DNA of 64,000 nt from Paenibacillus nuruki. Lineage in GTDB: Bacteria > Bacillota > Bacilli > Paenibacillales > Paenibacillaceae. Of the stretch, positions 44,216 through 54,381 are shown piece after piece. Location: assembly GCF_001721045.1 (NCBI RefSeq), contig NZ_MDER01000051.1, positions 28,032 to 92,031 on the forward strand. The letters are read 5' to 3'. Within the stretch, counting starts at the first letter, position 1. Each line of letters begins with the position of its first letter. Position numbers and translations under genes: made by a program. The notes under the pieces were generated by a model, which saw only the letters and a list, made by a program, of their open reading frames with translations, did not search any database and was not told the origin of the DNA.

Positions 44216-45910
44216 TTACAATTTCTTATCGTCTACTTTATTCAACCAATCTTCAATATTACCAATCACTGAAGCTACACAACCGTCTTCAAATGGAGAC
44301 GTCAACCCGCCTACTTTCACAAGGTCTGTAAATGGTTTGCTTCCACCTGCACGACATAATTGAAGATAATCATCCCATGCTGGTTTCTGATCTTCATTCA
44401 TCCGTTTCCAGAATTGGAAAGCACAGATTTGAGCCAGTGTATAATCAATATAATAGAATGGGGATTCATAAATATGACCTTGTTTTTGCCAGTAAGCTCC
44501 ACTTTGCAGATATAGATTATCGCTTTGATCCCAGAATGGTAGGTACTTCTCTTCTACCGATTTCCAAGCCGCTTTACGCTCTGCTGGTGTGAAGTCTGGA
44601 TTTTCATAAATAATATGTTGGAATTCATCGACAGCGACTCCATAAGGAATAAAGATTAACCCGCTGGATAAATGATCGAATTTGTATTTCTCTGTATCTT
44701 CTTTGAAGAACAATTCCATCCATGGCCATGTAAAGAACTCCATGCTCATTGAATGAATTTCTGCGGCTTCTGAGGTCGGCCATGTGTATTCAGGCACTTC
44801 AAAATGACGACTTTCATAGACTTGGAAAGCATGTCCTACTTCGTGTGTCAGTACATCAATATCGCCCGATGTTCCATTAAAGTTAGCAAAAATAAATGGA
44901 CTTTGGTGGTCATTAATAAAGGTACAATAACCGCCACCCATTTTACCTTTTTTACTTAACAAATCCATCAATTCATGTTCCATCATAAATTCATAGAATT
45001 CATTAATTTCTGGCGACAATTCTTTATACATTTGTGCACCGTTTTGGATAATAAATTCAGGATCACCTTTAGGTGTCGGATTACCTGTAGGGAAAGAGTA
45101 CTCTTGATCAAAATAAGACAAGCGCTCTAATCCCAAACGCTCACGTTGACGTTCTTTCAAACGCGCTGCTGCTGGGACAATATACTCTTGAACTTGTTTG
45201 CGGAAATTAGCTACTTGTTCAGGACCATAATCGGTACGTCCCATACGTGCATATCCTAATGCTGTAAATGTTTTGTATCCTAGCTTGTGAGCAATCGTTG
45301 TACGAATCTTAACTAACTCATCATAAATACGATCCAATTCTTCGCCTTGTTCAGCAAGGAATCCATAACGAGCTTCGCCTGCACGTTGTCTCATATCACG
45401 ATCTTTAGATAAACCAAACGGTGCTAATTGAGAAAGAGTACGTTCTTCCCCTTCAAACGGAATTTTAGCTGATGCAATCAATTGAGCATAAGCAGTCGTT
45501 AACTTATTTTCTTGTTGCAAATCTGCAATAATATCTGGATGGAATGTTTTAAGTTTCATTTCAGCTAATGCGAATAGGTGGCTACCCCATTTTTGCTCTA
45601 ATTCGGTACGGAACGCAGAAGTAACCAGTGCCTTATAATACGTGTCTATGTACTCTTGAAACAGAGGATCGATTTCATCCATGTAATCTTGCTCTGCTTT
45701 ATAGAATTCATCATTCGTATTAATAGAATGGCGAATATAGACAAGTTGTGCTTGAGTTGAATACGTATTGAACAACTTGTTAATTTCAGCCATCGCACGA
45801 TCCTGCTCTTGAAACGTAGTTGCATTTACAAATTGACTTAACAATTCATCAAATGTAACTTTAACCGCATCCAAATTCGGGCGTTCGTAAGGAAATTCAC
45901 TAAATTTCAT
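44216..45910 (-). CDS. M3 family oligoendopeptidase
   Basis: The 564-residue zinc metallopeptidase digests short peptides in the cytoplasm. The zinc site is LTHEVGHAFQVYE (HExxH near 355) with the third ligand in TSEAAEIHSMSMEFF near 385. The length and N-terminal alpha-helical part (M3 oligoendopeptidase F-like) fit the family. The chosen ATG 45910 starts KFSEFPYERPN, a typical beginning; GAGAGGA lies about 11 bases upstream. Single gene. Confidence 0.92.
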   Translation of the reverse strand: MKFSEFPYERPNLDAVKVTFDELLSQFVNATTFQEQDRAMAEINKLFNTYSTQAQLVYIRHSINTNDEFYKAEQDYMDEIDPLFQEYIDTYYKALVTSAFRTELEQKWGSHLFALAEMKLKTFHPDIIADLQQENKLTTAYAQLIASAKIPFEGEERTLSQLAPFGLSKDRDMRQRAGEARYGFLAEQGEELDRIYDELVKIRTTIAHKLGYKTFTALGYARMGRTDYGPEQVANFRKQVQEYIVPAAARLKERQRERLGLERLSYFDQEYSFPTGNPTPKGDPEFIIQNGAQMYKELSPEINEFYEFMMEHELMDLLSKKGKMGGGYCTFINDHQSPFIFANFNGTSGDIDVLTHEVGHAFQVYESRHFEVPEYTWPTSEAAEIHSMSMEFFTWPWMELFFKEDTEKYKFDHLSSGLIFIPYGVAVDEFQHIIYENPDFTPAERKAAWKSVEEKYLPFWDQSDNLYLQSGAYWQKQGHIYESPFYYIDYTLAQICAFQFWKRMNEDQKPAWDDYLQLCRAGGSKPFTDLVKVGGLTSPFEDGCVASVIGNIEDWLNKVDDKKL

Positions 45911-46056
45911 AGGGTATACATCCTCTCTGTATGTAAGCTCCCGGCACATACCGGTTGTTTACATGTTACTAAATTTCACACACAATTTATAGTTTTTTTA
46001 TCCAATGGTCGAATAAATAGTAAAAATTGCATCTATAGTCTCATATGAACTTGATG

Positions 46057-47049
46057 TTATTGGCAAATAAATAGATAGCGTACAAATTTTCCTTTGCGAA
46101 TATGGCAGACTTCGATCACTTGTAAGCCTACAGCTTCGATAGAATCTTCTATAGATTCTGTCGCCAGAATAAGAATACGCTCTCCTAGACGTTTGCTACT
46201 GGCAAGCATATTTAATCGTTCTTCGCTGCTTAGCACAGAGCACAAATTATAAGGTAAATCCAAAACTAACGCATGATAGCGTCCTTCTAATTCTCGCATA
46301 TCTGCTATCTTCACAATATCTGGCATACCGTAATAAGATAGATTTTCACGTGCTCCTTGCACTGCTAAAGGATTAAGATCATAACCTATAATGTCTATAC
46401 CCATAGATAAAGCTTCGATCAACACCGTTCCTATGCCACAACAAGGATCAATCATTGTTATTCCTGTAGGTTGTGGAACAGCAATATTGACGACGGCTCT
46501 AGCGACTCGTGTACTGAGTGCTGTAGAGTAATGTTTGGGCTTATCATTATGGTGAAGCCAAACAGGTTCAGAAGCTATACATGTTCCTACAACCCAGCGA
46601 TGATTGGCAAATGTAATCCCTAGCATGATTTGCGGATTTTTCATTTGAGCTTTGCCGCGAATATTCATGCCTATTTGGCGTTCTATCGAACGTTTTTCAT
46701 CATAGGTAAATAACTGTTCTGCATCAAGGCACATTAATTTGAATGTCTGCTCTTGTAATTGGATGCTCTGTACTATCATTTCCAATTGTTCTAATGTGTT
46801 AGCTTCATATTGCACAGCTATCCGATAGTGGATAAAAGGGCTACGATTGGGAGATATAGCCATGTTCGTTTCAAGATAACGGTCATACAATGTGGATTCC
46901 GATGTTCTATAGGTAAATAACGAACGTAATTCTAACTGACATAGCTCATACTCATCTTCATGACAAGCATAAGTATAGATATAGGAAGCGGCATGTTCTG
47001 GATTCGATTCATCCGGTGTATCAGATGAAGATGGTGATGGATGTAGCAC
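46057..47049 (-). CDS. RNA methyltransferase-like protein (Trm11/RlmL type)
   Basis: The 330-residue protein has an N-terminal THUMP-like region (SIERQIGMNIRGKAQMKNPQI near 125-145) and a Rossmann methyltransferase domain with MIDPCCGIGTVLIEALSMG near 205 and the catalytic-loop LDLPYNLCS near 265 (canonical N-P-P-Y replaced by D-L-P-Y). This is typical of the tRNA guanine N2-methyltransferase group (Trm11/TrmG10-like, UPF0020). The substrate tRNA is unknown. The start is GTG with GAGG nine bases upstream. Confidence 0.82.
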   Translation of the reverse strand: MLHPSPSSSDTPDESNPEHAASYIYTYACHEDEYELCQLELRSLFTYRTSESTLYDRYLETNMAISPNRSPFIHYRIAVQYEANTLEQLEMIVQSIQLQEQTFKLMCLDAEQLFTYDEKRSIERQIGMNIRGKAQMKNPQIMLGITFANHRWVVGTCIASEPVWLHHNDKPKHYSTALSTRVARAVVNIAVPQPTGITMIDPCCGIGTVLIEALSMGIDIIGYDLNPLAVQGARENLSYYGMPDIVKIADMRELEGRYHALVLDLPYNLCSVLSSEERLNMLASSKRLGERILILATESIEDSIEAVGLQVIEVCHIRKGKFVRYLFICQ

Positions 47050-47107
47050 GATATTAACCTCTTTTCGTTGTTCAACTTCTATTGATTATATCAAAGTATA
47101 ATGAATT

Positions 47108-47146
47108 AAAAAAAGATCAGATGCACTTATCAAAAGTGATCTGATC
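47108..47146 (-). terminator. terminator behind the FAD dehydrogenase gene
   Basis: GATCAGAT and ATCTGATC pair with inner CACTT/AAGTG on both strands; seven Ts follow on the minus strand. Confidence 0.85.
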
Positions 47147-47216
47147 TCTTGTCATGAATCTATCCGCATCTATATATCTATAGAATAAGATGATCATACC
47201 GCCACATTTATTTTAT

Positions 47217-48680
47217 TTATACTACAGTAGCAGGTACTTTTGTGGTTGCTCCTGCTTTGCTAACCATATTACGAGCAATCCATACTCCTGCCGCGCCTGC
47301 TTGTGCTAGTCCACGGGTTACCCCTGCACCATCACCACCACAATATAGACCATCAATTTCAGTTTCTAAATGTTCATCTAACTTTGGACGAGCAGAATAG
47401 AATTTAGCTTCTACACCGTAGAATAATGTGTGTTCAGAAGCAATACCCGGTGTTACACCTTCTAACGCTTCTACCATTTCGATCAAGCTTTTCATTGTGT
47501 TATAAGGTAAGACCAATCCTAGATCGCCGGGAACCGCTTCTTTAAGTGTAGGTTCAAGGAATCCTTCATTGATCCGTTCTCTAGTCGAACGACGACCACG
47601 AAGAATATCACCATACTTCTGTACAATCACTCCACCACTAGATAGATCATTAGCACGACGGCAGATTTCACGAGCATATTCATTGGGTTTATCAAATGGC
47701 TCTGTAAATTTGTGCGATACCAGTAGAGCAAAGTTCGTATTCGCAGAACCAAGTACCGGATCTTTAAATGAGTGACCATTTGCCGCCATCACACCACTAT
47801 GATTCTCAACGACCACATGACCGGAAGGATTACTACAGAATGTTCTTACTCTTGTCCCAACTGAAGTATTGAAAATAAATTTACCTTCATATAAATGTTC
47901 ATTGATCTGACGCATCACCACATCAGACGTTTCAACTCTCACACCTACATCCACCTGATTATTGTACATTTTTAGGCGACGTTTTTTCAAAATGTCGGTT
48001 AACCATGCAGAACCATCACGTCCGGGAGCAATCATCACCATCGGTGCTTCATAGGTCTCTCCTTTTTTGGTAGTGATACCTGTAATGCGATGTTTACCTT
48101 CGATTTTGGTCGTGATAATATCTTCTACTTCTGCTTTGAATACCATATCAATGCGTGAAGTTAAATAACTATAGATAGATTTTAAAATTTCCAAGTTCTG
48201 CTCGGTTCCCAAATGGCGAACTTCGGCACGAAGCAATTTCAAACCTGAAGCATATCCACGTTGCTCAATATCGCGAATAGTATCTGTTGTAGGGTCGGTA
48301 ATATTACGAGTAGCTCCATGTTCTAGATTGATATCATCCACATAACGAATCAATTCCATTACTTTCGAAGGGGAAAGATAATCGGTTAACCATCCTCCAA
48401 ACTCAGTAGTAATATTGAATTTACCATCGCTATATGCACCTGCTCCACCGAAACCTGCGGTTACTGAACAAGCGGGTAGACAGCCAGCATAATCTTTTTT
48501 ACCTGCGGGAGGTGGACATAATTGAATCTTCTCTTCCATAATCGGACAACTGCGACGATGAATATCATGCCCTTTATCGATCAACAATACTTTCCAATCC
48601 GGTGCTTGACGAGTCAATTCATAACATGCAAAAATCCCTGCTGGTCCTGCGCCTACAACAATACAATCATAATGGTTCAT
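47217..48680 (-). CDS. FAD-dependent dehydrogenase (COG2509-type)
   Basis: The 487-residue protein has an N-terminal FAD-binding Rossmann motif, DCIVVGAGPAGIFAC (residues 5-19), a cysteine-rich segment (RRSCPIMEEKIQLCPPP and YAGCLPACSVTAGFGGAG, 45-85), and a second FAD stretch near the end, GLYCGGDGAGVTRGLAQAGAAG. This matches the uncharacterised COG2509 dehydrogenases. AGGAGG before ATG 48680 sets the start. A guanine-class riboswitch and terminator lie directly upstream, so expression should fall when guanine or hypoxanthine is plentiful; this links the enzyme to purine status. The reaction is unknown. Confidence 0.87.
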   Translation of the reverse strand: MNHYDCIVVGAGPAGIFACYELTRQAPDWKVLLIDKGHDIHRRSCPIMEEKIQLCPPPAGKKDYAGCLPACSVTAGFGGAGAYSDGKFNITTEFGGWLTDYLSPSKVMELIRYVDDINLEHGATRNITDPTTDTIRDIEQRGYASGLKLLRAEVRHLGTEQNLEILKSIYSYLTSRIDMVFKAEVEDIITTKIEGKHRITGITTKKGETYEAPMVMIAPGRDGSAWLTDILKKRRLKMYNNQVDVGVRVETSDVVMRQINEHLYEGKFIFNTSVGTRVRTFCSNPSGHVVVENHSGVMAANGHSFKDPVLGSANTNFALLVSHKFTEPFDKPNEYAREICRRANDLSSGGVIVQKYGDILRGRRSTRERINEGFLEPTLKEAVPGDLGLVLPYNTMKSLIEMVEALEGVTPGIASEHTLFYGVEAKFYSARPKLDEHLETEIDGLYCGGDGAGVTRGLAQAGAAGVWIARNMVSKAGATTKVPATVV

Positions 48681-48718
48681 AATGTCCTCCTGAGTTGAGT
48701 AATATGGGGTGAACGCAC

Positions 48719-48773
48719 AAAAAAATCCTGACTGTTGAATAGATATGCCAAAGCACACTATTCGTAGTCAGGA
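48719..48773 (-). terminator. riboswitch-controlled terminator
   Basis: TCCTGACT (48726-48733) and AGTCAGGA (48766-48773) form a terminator stem followed by seven Ts on the minus strand. The left half of this stem in RNA order is the 3' strand of the aptamer's P3/J3-1 region, so ligand binding and terminator formation are mechanically linked. Confidence 0.8.
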
Positions 48774-48837
48774 ATTTATGGTCCCTTGTAGAAACCCCCA
48801 AACCTTATTTTCGGGGATATACGAATATATTAGATAT
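48759..48837 (-). promoter_or_regulatory. purine riboswitch, guanine class
   Basis: On the minus strand there is the full purine aptamer: an eight-base P1 (TATTCGTA with TACGAATA), a C/G-rich P2 (CCCC...GGGG) with the loop AATAAGG, the invariant J2/3 GTTTCTAC, P3 with loop CCATAAAT, and J3/1 GACTACG. The specificity base is C (GACTACG, not GATTACG), which marks guanine/hypoxanthine rather than adenine binding. It lies 80 bases before the FAD-dependent dehydrogenase start. Confidence 0.93.
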
Positions 48838-49258
48838 CAAAATCATTAAAATGTAGGATCAACAAGTCATTGAATATAACACGATCATTTACGCTGTAAC
48901 TTCTATTCTTATTGTACGAGTAAGATGTATTCATACTAAGTATTGATTAAGATCATTGCGTAAAAATACCACTGTAGCGCCTATACATCTGCATTGGCTA
49001 CAGTGGTATCTTACAAAAAAATAAGCGAACGGTCAAGTGTTAATTTGAATAATAGTTCGTATAAATTGATTTTATATGTTTATTATTTTTTAATAAAAGT
49101 ATATTTATCGCTAATTAACGAACATTACTTATTATAAAATCTGCGATCTTTCGTCATTTTTTTTATTTTCCCTCTTTTGATTTTTGTTCTTCATTTTCCT
49201 TTAGACTTCTGCATTTGGTTGATGGTTTATCATCTATCATTTGCTATAGATTTATATT
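48838..49258. other. spacer with a terminator hairpin
   Basis: No gene seen. At 48966-49009, ATACCACTGTAGC and GCTACAGTGGTAT pair perfectly over 13 bases; on the minus strand it ends in TATTTTTA and probably terminates the large secreted-protein transcript. The rest is AT-rich, with loosely inverted GTTCGT/ACGAAC words near 49,065-49,125. Confidence 0.55.
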
Positions 49259-52200
49259 TTAATGCGTAACTGACGATTGAAAATCATTACGACTGCCTTT
49301 ATTTGTATGATAGAAAAGTACATCTCCATCGTTGAGTTGAAAATCATATCCCCAAGGATCATTAAATTGCTTTTGAAATCCTTCCAATTGCCATTGGTTC
49401 ATAAGTGGTGCATGGATATATTGTAGATGAGGATGATCGGTATCTCCTTGTTGGATCGTTTCAATATCAAAGTTAACCACAATATATCCATCGGTTAAAA
49501 AGACAGACGAATGTTCATCTAATCCTTTGGCACCGTTATTTACTGGATTATTTTTGTTGGTACTATCTGTACTTTGTTCAGCAGATTGTTGTCGATTGGT
49601 ATTTGTAGAACCGGTAACGTCTTGCAAAGATGTCCCTTGTTTGACTACATATACATCTGACGGCAAGCTGTATTCTCCATACCACTTTTGTACAGCAGCC
49701 AAAGAACGCATTGTATTATTTCCTTGAGGTAAATGTTGTTGTGGACCGATTAATGTACGTAATGGCTGAGTCAATAATAGATGGGTAAAGTTACCGATAT
49801 TGACTTTGCGCGTATGACTGGCTTTGCTGAACATTGCAATCGCTTCTTCTGGATTAGTCGGAGTAACAGGTATGACGGACAAAGGTGATTGTTCATCTTG
49901 AGTCGCTACCGTTTCCCATGAGAGTCCGGTAAGATCTTTCCAGATGGACGATAATGCACGTTCCCATGCTGTATTCCAAAATGAAGTCAATGGTGTAGAT
50001 GGTTGAGAATGAGACACTTTATTTGGTATTTTAGACGGCAGTGCTTGTTCTTGTAAAAGAAGATCATACATATACAAAGCCGTATTTTTCAATTCTTCTT
50101 CAGGTACATGACGTGTTGGATCATTTAAAATGGTATACCGCTGTACCGTATCTTGAGGCGATCCTATTTTAATCAAATTCTCTGTCGCTGTTGAATAATA
50201 CACATCAACTGGAAAAGGAGTGCCACCTTGCCGTGGTACATAATGAAATGTAGGTGTAATTCGAATGCCATCTTTTGAACCGAACATATTCCCTTTTGTT
50301 TTCAAATCAAATTTAAAGTGATATCCTGTTTTGACTGCTAGATTTCTGTAAAAGGGATGACTTCCCTGACGTACTGGTAGTACATAAGGCGCTGTATTTC
50401 CACGAGGTGCTCCATCAATACCATTTTCCCCCACCCAATACGATGTTCCATCAGGTACAGCTAGATTTTGCCACGGATGGAATACGATCTGCCAGTTGTA
50501 ATCTGCAATATCAGTAATATGAAAATCATAAACACGACCGATCACTTCTACTGCTACACTTTCGACAGCTACATGGTTATCTAATGTTACATTGGCATTG
50601 TGCTGTACGGTAAACGAAGATGGTGCATTTTCAGCAATCGTACGGAATAAAATATCGTATTTACCTTCATCTACCCAGACTGGCAAAAAGAATGTTGTAT
50701 CCAATTGATTAACAGGTACATCTACCCATGTGTTTTTAGGAATAAATGTAGTCTGCTCTTTATTATAAGTGTCAAACGGAAATTGAACCTGCTTTGTACG
50801 TATATACTTCGCATAGTCTCGATTGCCATAACCCGGATAATTAACATGCTGTCCACCAGTAGGAATACGCACTGAAAAAGGACGATCCAAAATAAGCGCT
50901 GAACTGTACGCATCAGGTACTGTTTTCTGATTATGCTTCTGATCATCAGACACCAATGAATAATTGACTACAGGGGTATGGACAGTAACCGTATTGATTC
51001 CATTAATCGGGAATGTCTGGTTAGCTCCGCCATCAATATTTCCCGGTAAAAGATTATATTCGATCGTACCTGTACTTGGTGCATTTTTTAGATTCGTTTT
51101 GGTTTTGGGAATCATATGGTTAGCACTATAAAGCGTATCTTTGCCAATCATAGTAGGCATAGGCAGCGCTTTAGGCGTTGGCCCTTTTTTGATCGTTCGC
51201 GTACTATCCATAATGATTTCATTGTTAAACTTCAGATTATCATTTTCTACTTCTACATTATCTACAGCATTTTCAGCTTTTCTTTTCATATCGCTGCTTT
51301 CATCTGGAATGCTAGGACGGCTACTTCCACTTTTCGTCAAGTTTTTGGTACCTCCATTCTGATTACCAGGATTCTTAGGAGCATAATAGGTACCTGTAGT
51401 TAAAACAGAATAAGATGGCGGTATATAGTTGTTAGGAGAAATTATAATCTTATTATCTGCAAACGCATAGTTATTCAGCGTAGCTTGCTTAATTCCGTAT
51501 ACTCCCAATTGATCGATTTTCCAAAATGCATACGGTCGCTGAATATCAAAAGAATAATTAACTGTTTTGGTATCTTTCTTCTCTCCATCATCCCATTTTA
51601 ATTTGTACGTTCGTTTAACCGATATTCGATATGTACATTCCCCTGTATATTCTGTAAAGGTATGTTGAGAAAGATAATTCAATGCAAATACATTACCATA
51701 TAGACTTTCCGAGGTCGGAATCCCTTGAGCGACATCGAACATTTCGCTTCCTCGTCGATCGGCTTTGATGATCGCGGATACCATTGGATCTATGTATTTT
51801 CCAGTTAATTGCTGACCTGCTTGAGGAATCGTACATATTGCTGAAGGACCTGTTGTCGGTGGCTCTTCGGCTGCACCTACAGTGATAGTAGCACTATCTT
51901 TGAGACTCCACGGATCTTTTGACCAATATGCTGTAATCTGCGCTGTTCCTGTAGCATGGGCAGTTACTTCTCCTGTAGCAGGATCCACACTTGCAATCGC
52001 AGGATCAGACGATTCCCATTTCGTCTGATCTCGATGTGTCACATCAATCCAGTTATCTGTAAATTCTTGTTCATTGTAAGCTTTCGTACGTACTTCAACA
52101 GTTAGTTGTTCGGTATCGTCAATTTGCAATGTTGCATCCGATTTGACTTGAATTTCTTTCTTTTCGACGACATGTCCGGTGTAATTGATATTTAAAGGCG

Positions 52201-52768
52201 TATAATATGCAACCCACAATTTTTCTGTATCATCTTCACGTTTTGCAAATACTCCAATTTCATTATTTATATAACCATAACCAGTTTCAGTAGAAATAAC
52301 TGCAAAAATATCACCTTTTTTGTATTTAAGACTTTTTAATTTGTAACTATTAATTGGAACTTCATCTATAGTTTCGAAACCTAAATCAGAAATATACTTC
52401 TGATTATAAACCTGTCCAAGTGTATCATGCATATCTTCTGGTGGATATTTTTCAACGGTGATCTTATCTGTTACTTCTGTAGGGACAGGACGAGCATTTC
52501 TTCCACTTCCTTGTCCTTCTACTTTGTAGGTATCCATGCCTTCATTTCTCGAAGCAGTCCATTTATACTCGTCTGTTTGTGTCCAAACAACTTTAGGTAA
52601 TGGTGTAGATGCTCCTTTTAAGGGTATTTTTAAGGTTTGAAGCTTTGCGAATTGTTTTGGCACTAATTCAATATTATTAGGATAATTTGTTTCTTCTGCC
52701 GAATATATTATATTTTGAGCAGAAAAAAATATAATTCCAACGAAGAATAATATAAATACTTGTTTCAT
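49259..52768 (-). CDS. large secreted Ig-like protein of unknown function
   Basis: The 1,169-residue protein starts with a signal peptide (MKQVFILFFVGIIFFSAQ, cut near residue 24). A BIG2-type immunoglobulin-like domain occupies about 225-300 (SDPAIASVDPATGEVTAHATG). The rest is beta-rich without a motif I recognise, apart from a repeated 'R-P-x-x-P-x-G' style; a low-complexity Asn/Ser/Gln stretch lies near 1,075-1,105. It resembles Paenibacillus proteins labelled DUF5704, from memory. It starts 15 bases after the SLH protein gene, so the two are co-transcribed and the SLH protein may anchor it. Confidence 0.65.
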   Translation of the reverse strand: MKQVFILFFVGIIFFSAQNIIYSAEETNYPNNIELVPKQFAKLQTLKIPLKGASTPLPKVVWTQTDEYKWTASRNEGMDTYKVEGQGSGRNARPVPTEVTDKITVEKYPPEDMHDTLGQVYNQKYISDLGFETIDEVPINSYKLKSLKYKKGDIFAVISTETGYGYINNEIGVFAKREDDTEKLWVAYYTPLNINYTGHVVEKKEIQVKSDATLQIDDTEQLTVEVRTKAYNEQEFTDNWIDVTHRDQTKWESSDPAIASVDPATGEVTAHATGTAQITAYWSKDPWSLKDSATITVGAAEEPPTTGPSAICTIPQAGQQLTGKYIDPMVSAIIKADRRGSEMFDVAQGIPTSESLYGNVFALNYLSQHTFTEYTGECTYRISVKRTYKLKWDDGEKKDTKTVNYSFDIQRPYAFWKIDQLGVYGIKQATLNNYAFADNKIIISPNNYIPPSYSVLTTGTYYAPKNPGNQNGGTKNLTKSGSSRPSIPDESSDMKRKAENAVDNVEVENDNLKFNNEIIMDSTRTIKKGPTPKALPMPTMIGKDTLYSANHMIPKTKTNLKNAPSTGTIEYNLLPGNIDGGANQTFPINGINTVTVHTPVVNYSLVSDDQKHNQKTVPDAYSSALILDRPFSVRIPTGGQHVNYPGYGNRDYAKYIRTKQVQFPFDTYNKEQTTFIPKNTWVDVPVNQLDTTFFLPVWVDEGKYDILFRTIAENAPSSFTVQHNANVTLDNHVAVESVAVEVIGRVYDFHITDIADYNWQIVFHPWQNLAVPDGTSYWVGENGIDGAPRGNTAPYVLPVRQGSHPFYRNLAVKTGYHFKFDLKTKGNMFGSKDGIRITPTFHYVPRQGGTPFPVDVYYSTATENLIKIGSPQDTVQRYTILNDPTRHVPEEELKNTALYMYDLLLQEQALPSKIPNKVSHSQPSTPLTSFWNTAWERALSSIWKDLTGLSWETVATQDEQSPLSVIPVTPTNPEEAIAMFSKASHTRKVNIGNFTHLLLTQPLRTLIGPQQHLPQGNNTMRSLAAVQKWYGEYSLPSDVYVVKQGTSLQDVTGSTNTNRQQSAEQSTDSTNKNNPVNNGAKGLDEHSSVFLTDGYIVVNFDIETIQQGDTDHPHLQYIHAPLMNQWQLEGFQKQFNDPWGYDFQLNDGDVLFYHTNKGSRNDFQSSVTH

Positions 52769-52783
52769 ATTAACCGCCTTTAA

Positions 52784-53995
52784 TTATTTGTTATCTAACA
52801 CAACAAATCTTGACCCATCTGTTGTTATATAAGAAGCATCCGGACTTGATATTAAAATATTATTAGCTACCCATAAATTCACCCCACTATTGTTATTAAC
52901 GTATTTTTTGAATACTTCTTTTGTTTCAAATACTGGTAAAGTCGTATATCCATATTTATCAGGTAAAGTATTTTGTATAGCAGACCCTACTGCAATTTTG
53001 CTTAAACTACTATTCATATAATGGGATAGTCCAAAGTCATTAGCTGTAGGATAAATAGTTTGATTTTCAAATAAAGTGTATACATTATTATAGTTATATT
53101 TTTTATCTTCTTTCCCTACAAATACAGACGCATAAATCCCTTTTTTATTATTCCAATCTCTACTATCGACAAAGATTAAATAATTTAAACTAGAATAACC
53201 GGCTCCATTGCGAAACTTCATTTTTTTCCCTTGTACATTCTTAAAAGAAGTTACTCCACTACTAAACGGAGTAATCACTTCCATATTCGTTCCTGTCGTA
53301 CCTACAGCTCTTAACTCCTTCAATCCCGTAAATGAATCTGCTGATTGTTTCTGTACATTGGCTAACCGCACCAAAATAACAGCTGCTTCTGCGCGTGTAG
53401 TGGTTTTTCCGCCGCCGAAGGTTCCATCTGCATAACCAGACATTAAACCTGTTCCCATCATCAGGGATACATAAGGGTATTCGCTTTTACTCATGGTTTT
53501 TTTAAAATATTCCGCTACCGGTACGACTGTATCTACAGTATCGGTAAGGGCTTGCTTATAATCTGTACTAGCTGTTGCTAGACCAGAAGACATCCATTTT
53601 GCCATTTCTTTGCGAGTAAGGGGAGTGGTCGGCTTGAATCCATTGGGATAATCAGAAGGAGTCAAAAATCCTTTAGCTACCGCTTCATTCACTTCTTTTT
53701 CACTCCAATTGCCTGCAAGGTCTGCAAAACTGCCTTTACCTTCGGCTTTCTCATTCACAGACACACGATCTAGCAAAACAGCGAACTCGGCACGTGTGAC
53801 TTGGGCACCCGGCTTGAATGTACCATCTGCATATCCTTTGAAATATCCTTTAGAAACAGCTTCATCGATTGCTGTTTTTGCCCAGTGAGATGAAGTAACA
53901 TCTTTGAACGTAGTAGCATTGGTTGTCTGCATCAAAGGACTTAACATTACCGAAAGTGTTGCTACTGCGAATACGGAACTGATTAATTTTTTCAT
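52784..53995 (-). CDS. SLH-domain cell-surface protein
   Basis: The 403-residue protein has a signal peptide and three S-layer-homology repeats: FKDVTSSHWAKTAIDEAVSKGYFKGYADG onward (about 30-85), FADLAGNWSEKEVNEAVAKGF (90-140), and TGLMSGYADGTFGGG with TTTRAEAAVILVRL (165-210). SLH repeats bind pyruvylated wall polymers. The C-terminal half (210-403) is unique with no recognised domain. GAGGAG precedes the ATG. It is the first gene of a two-gene unit with the 1,169-residue secreted protein. Confidence 0.9.
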   Translation of the reverse strand: MKKLISSVFAVATLSVMLSPLMQTTNATTFKDVTSSHWAKTAIDEAVSKGYFKGYADGTFKPGAQVTRAEFAVLLDRVSVNEKAEGKGSFADLAGNWSEKEVNEAVAKGFLTPSDYPNGFKPTTPLTRKEMAKWMSSGLATASTDYKQALTDTVDTVVPVAEYFKKTMSKSEYPYVSLMMGTGLMSGYADGTFGGGKTTTRAEAAVILVRLANVQKQSADSFTGLKELRAVGTTGTNMEVITPFSSGVTSFKNVQGKKMKFRNGAGYSSLNYLIFVDSRDWNNKKGIYASVFVGKEDKKYNYNNVYTLFENQTIYPTANDFGLSHYMNSSLSKIAVGSAIQNTLPDKYGYTTLPVFETKEVFKKYVNNNSGVNLWVANNILISSPDASYITTDGSRFVVLDNK

Positions 53996-54381
53996 TTTAA
54001 AATACTCCTCTATCTTTCAAATTGTGATATGTAGTTGCTGTATTTCTATTCCAATCGTAATCTTTTCTTTTAATAGACTAATCTAGGTATTTAAGACTAA
54101 ATGGTATACCACTTGCATCATTATATGGGATAAATAGGATTCTTCCAAGTACTTATTTAGTTAGCATATATTTCTGTTAAATTCATATGTAATCACAAAA
54201 AAGCGGACTACTCCCTGAAAAGGAATAATCCGCGTGCTTCGCGAGAATATAGGTATTAAGACATAGTTTTCATTTCGGCAAGAATAACATAAAATAATAA
54301 AGCTGTAAACCCATTTCTTTTTATACAACAAAAAAGAATGGACTGCAATCGCTCCATTCTTCGCTTCCATGCTTATATCAT
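53996..54381. other. spacer with two terminator hairpins
   Basis: Minus-strand terminators lie at 54,336-54,358 (GAATGG/CCATTC with a T-run, behind the PNPOx-like gene) and 54,203-54,233 (GCGGA/TCCGC with a T-run). About 100 bases lie between them, and the SLH promoter must lie to the left. No gene is convincing; a very short transcript between the two is possible. Confidence 0.5.
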
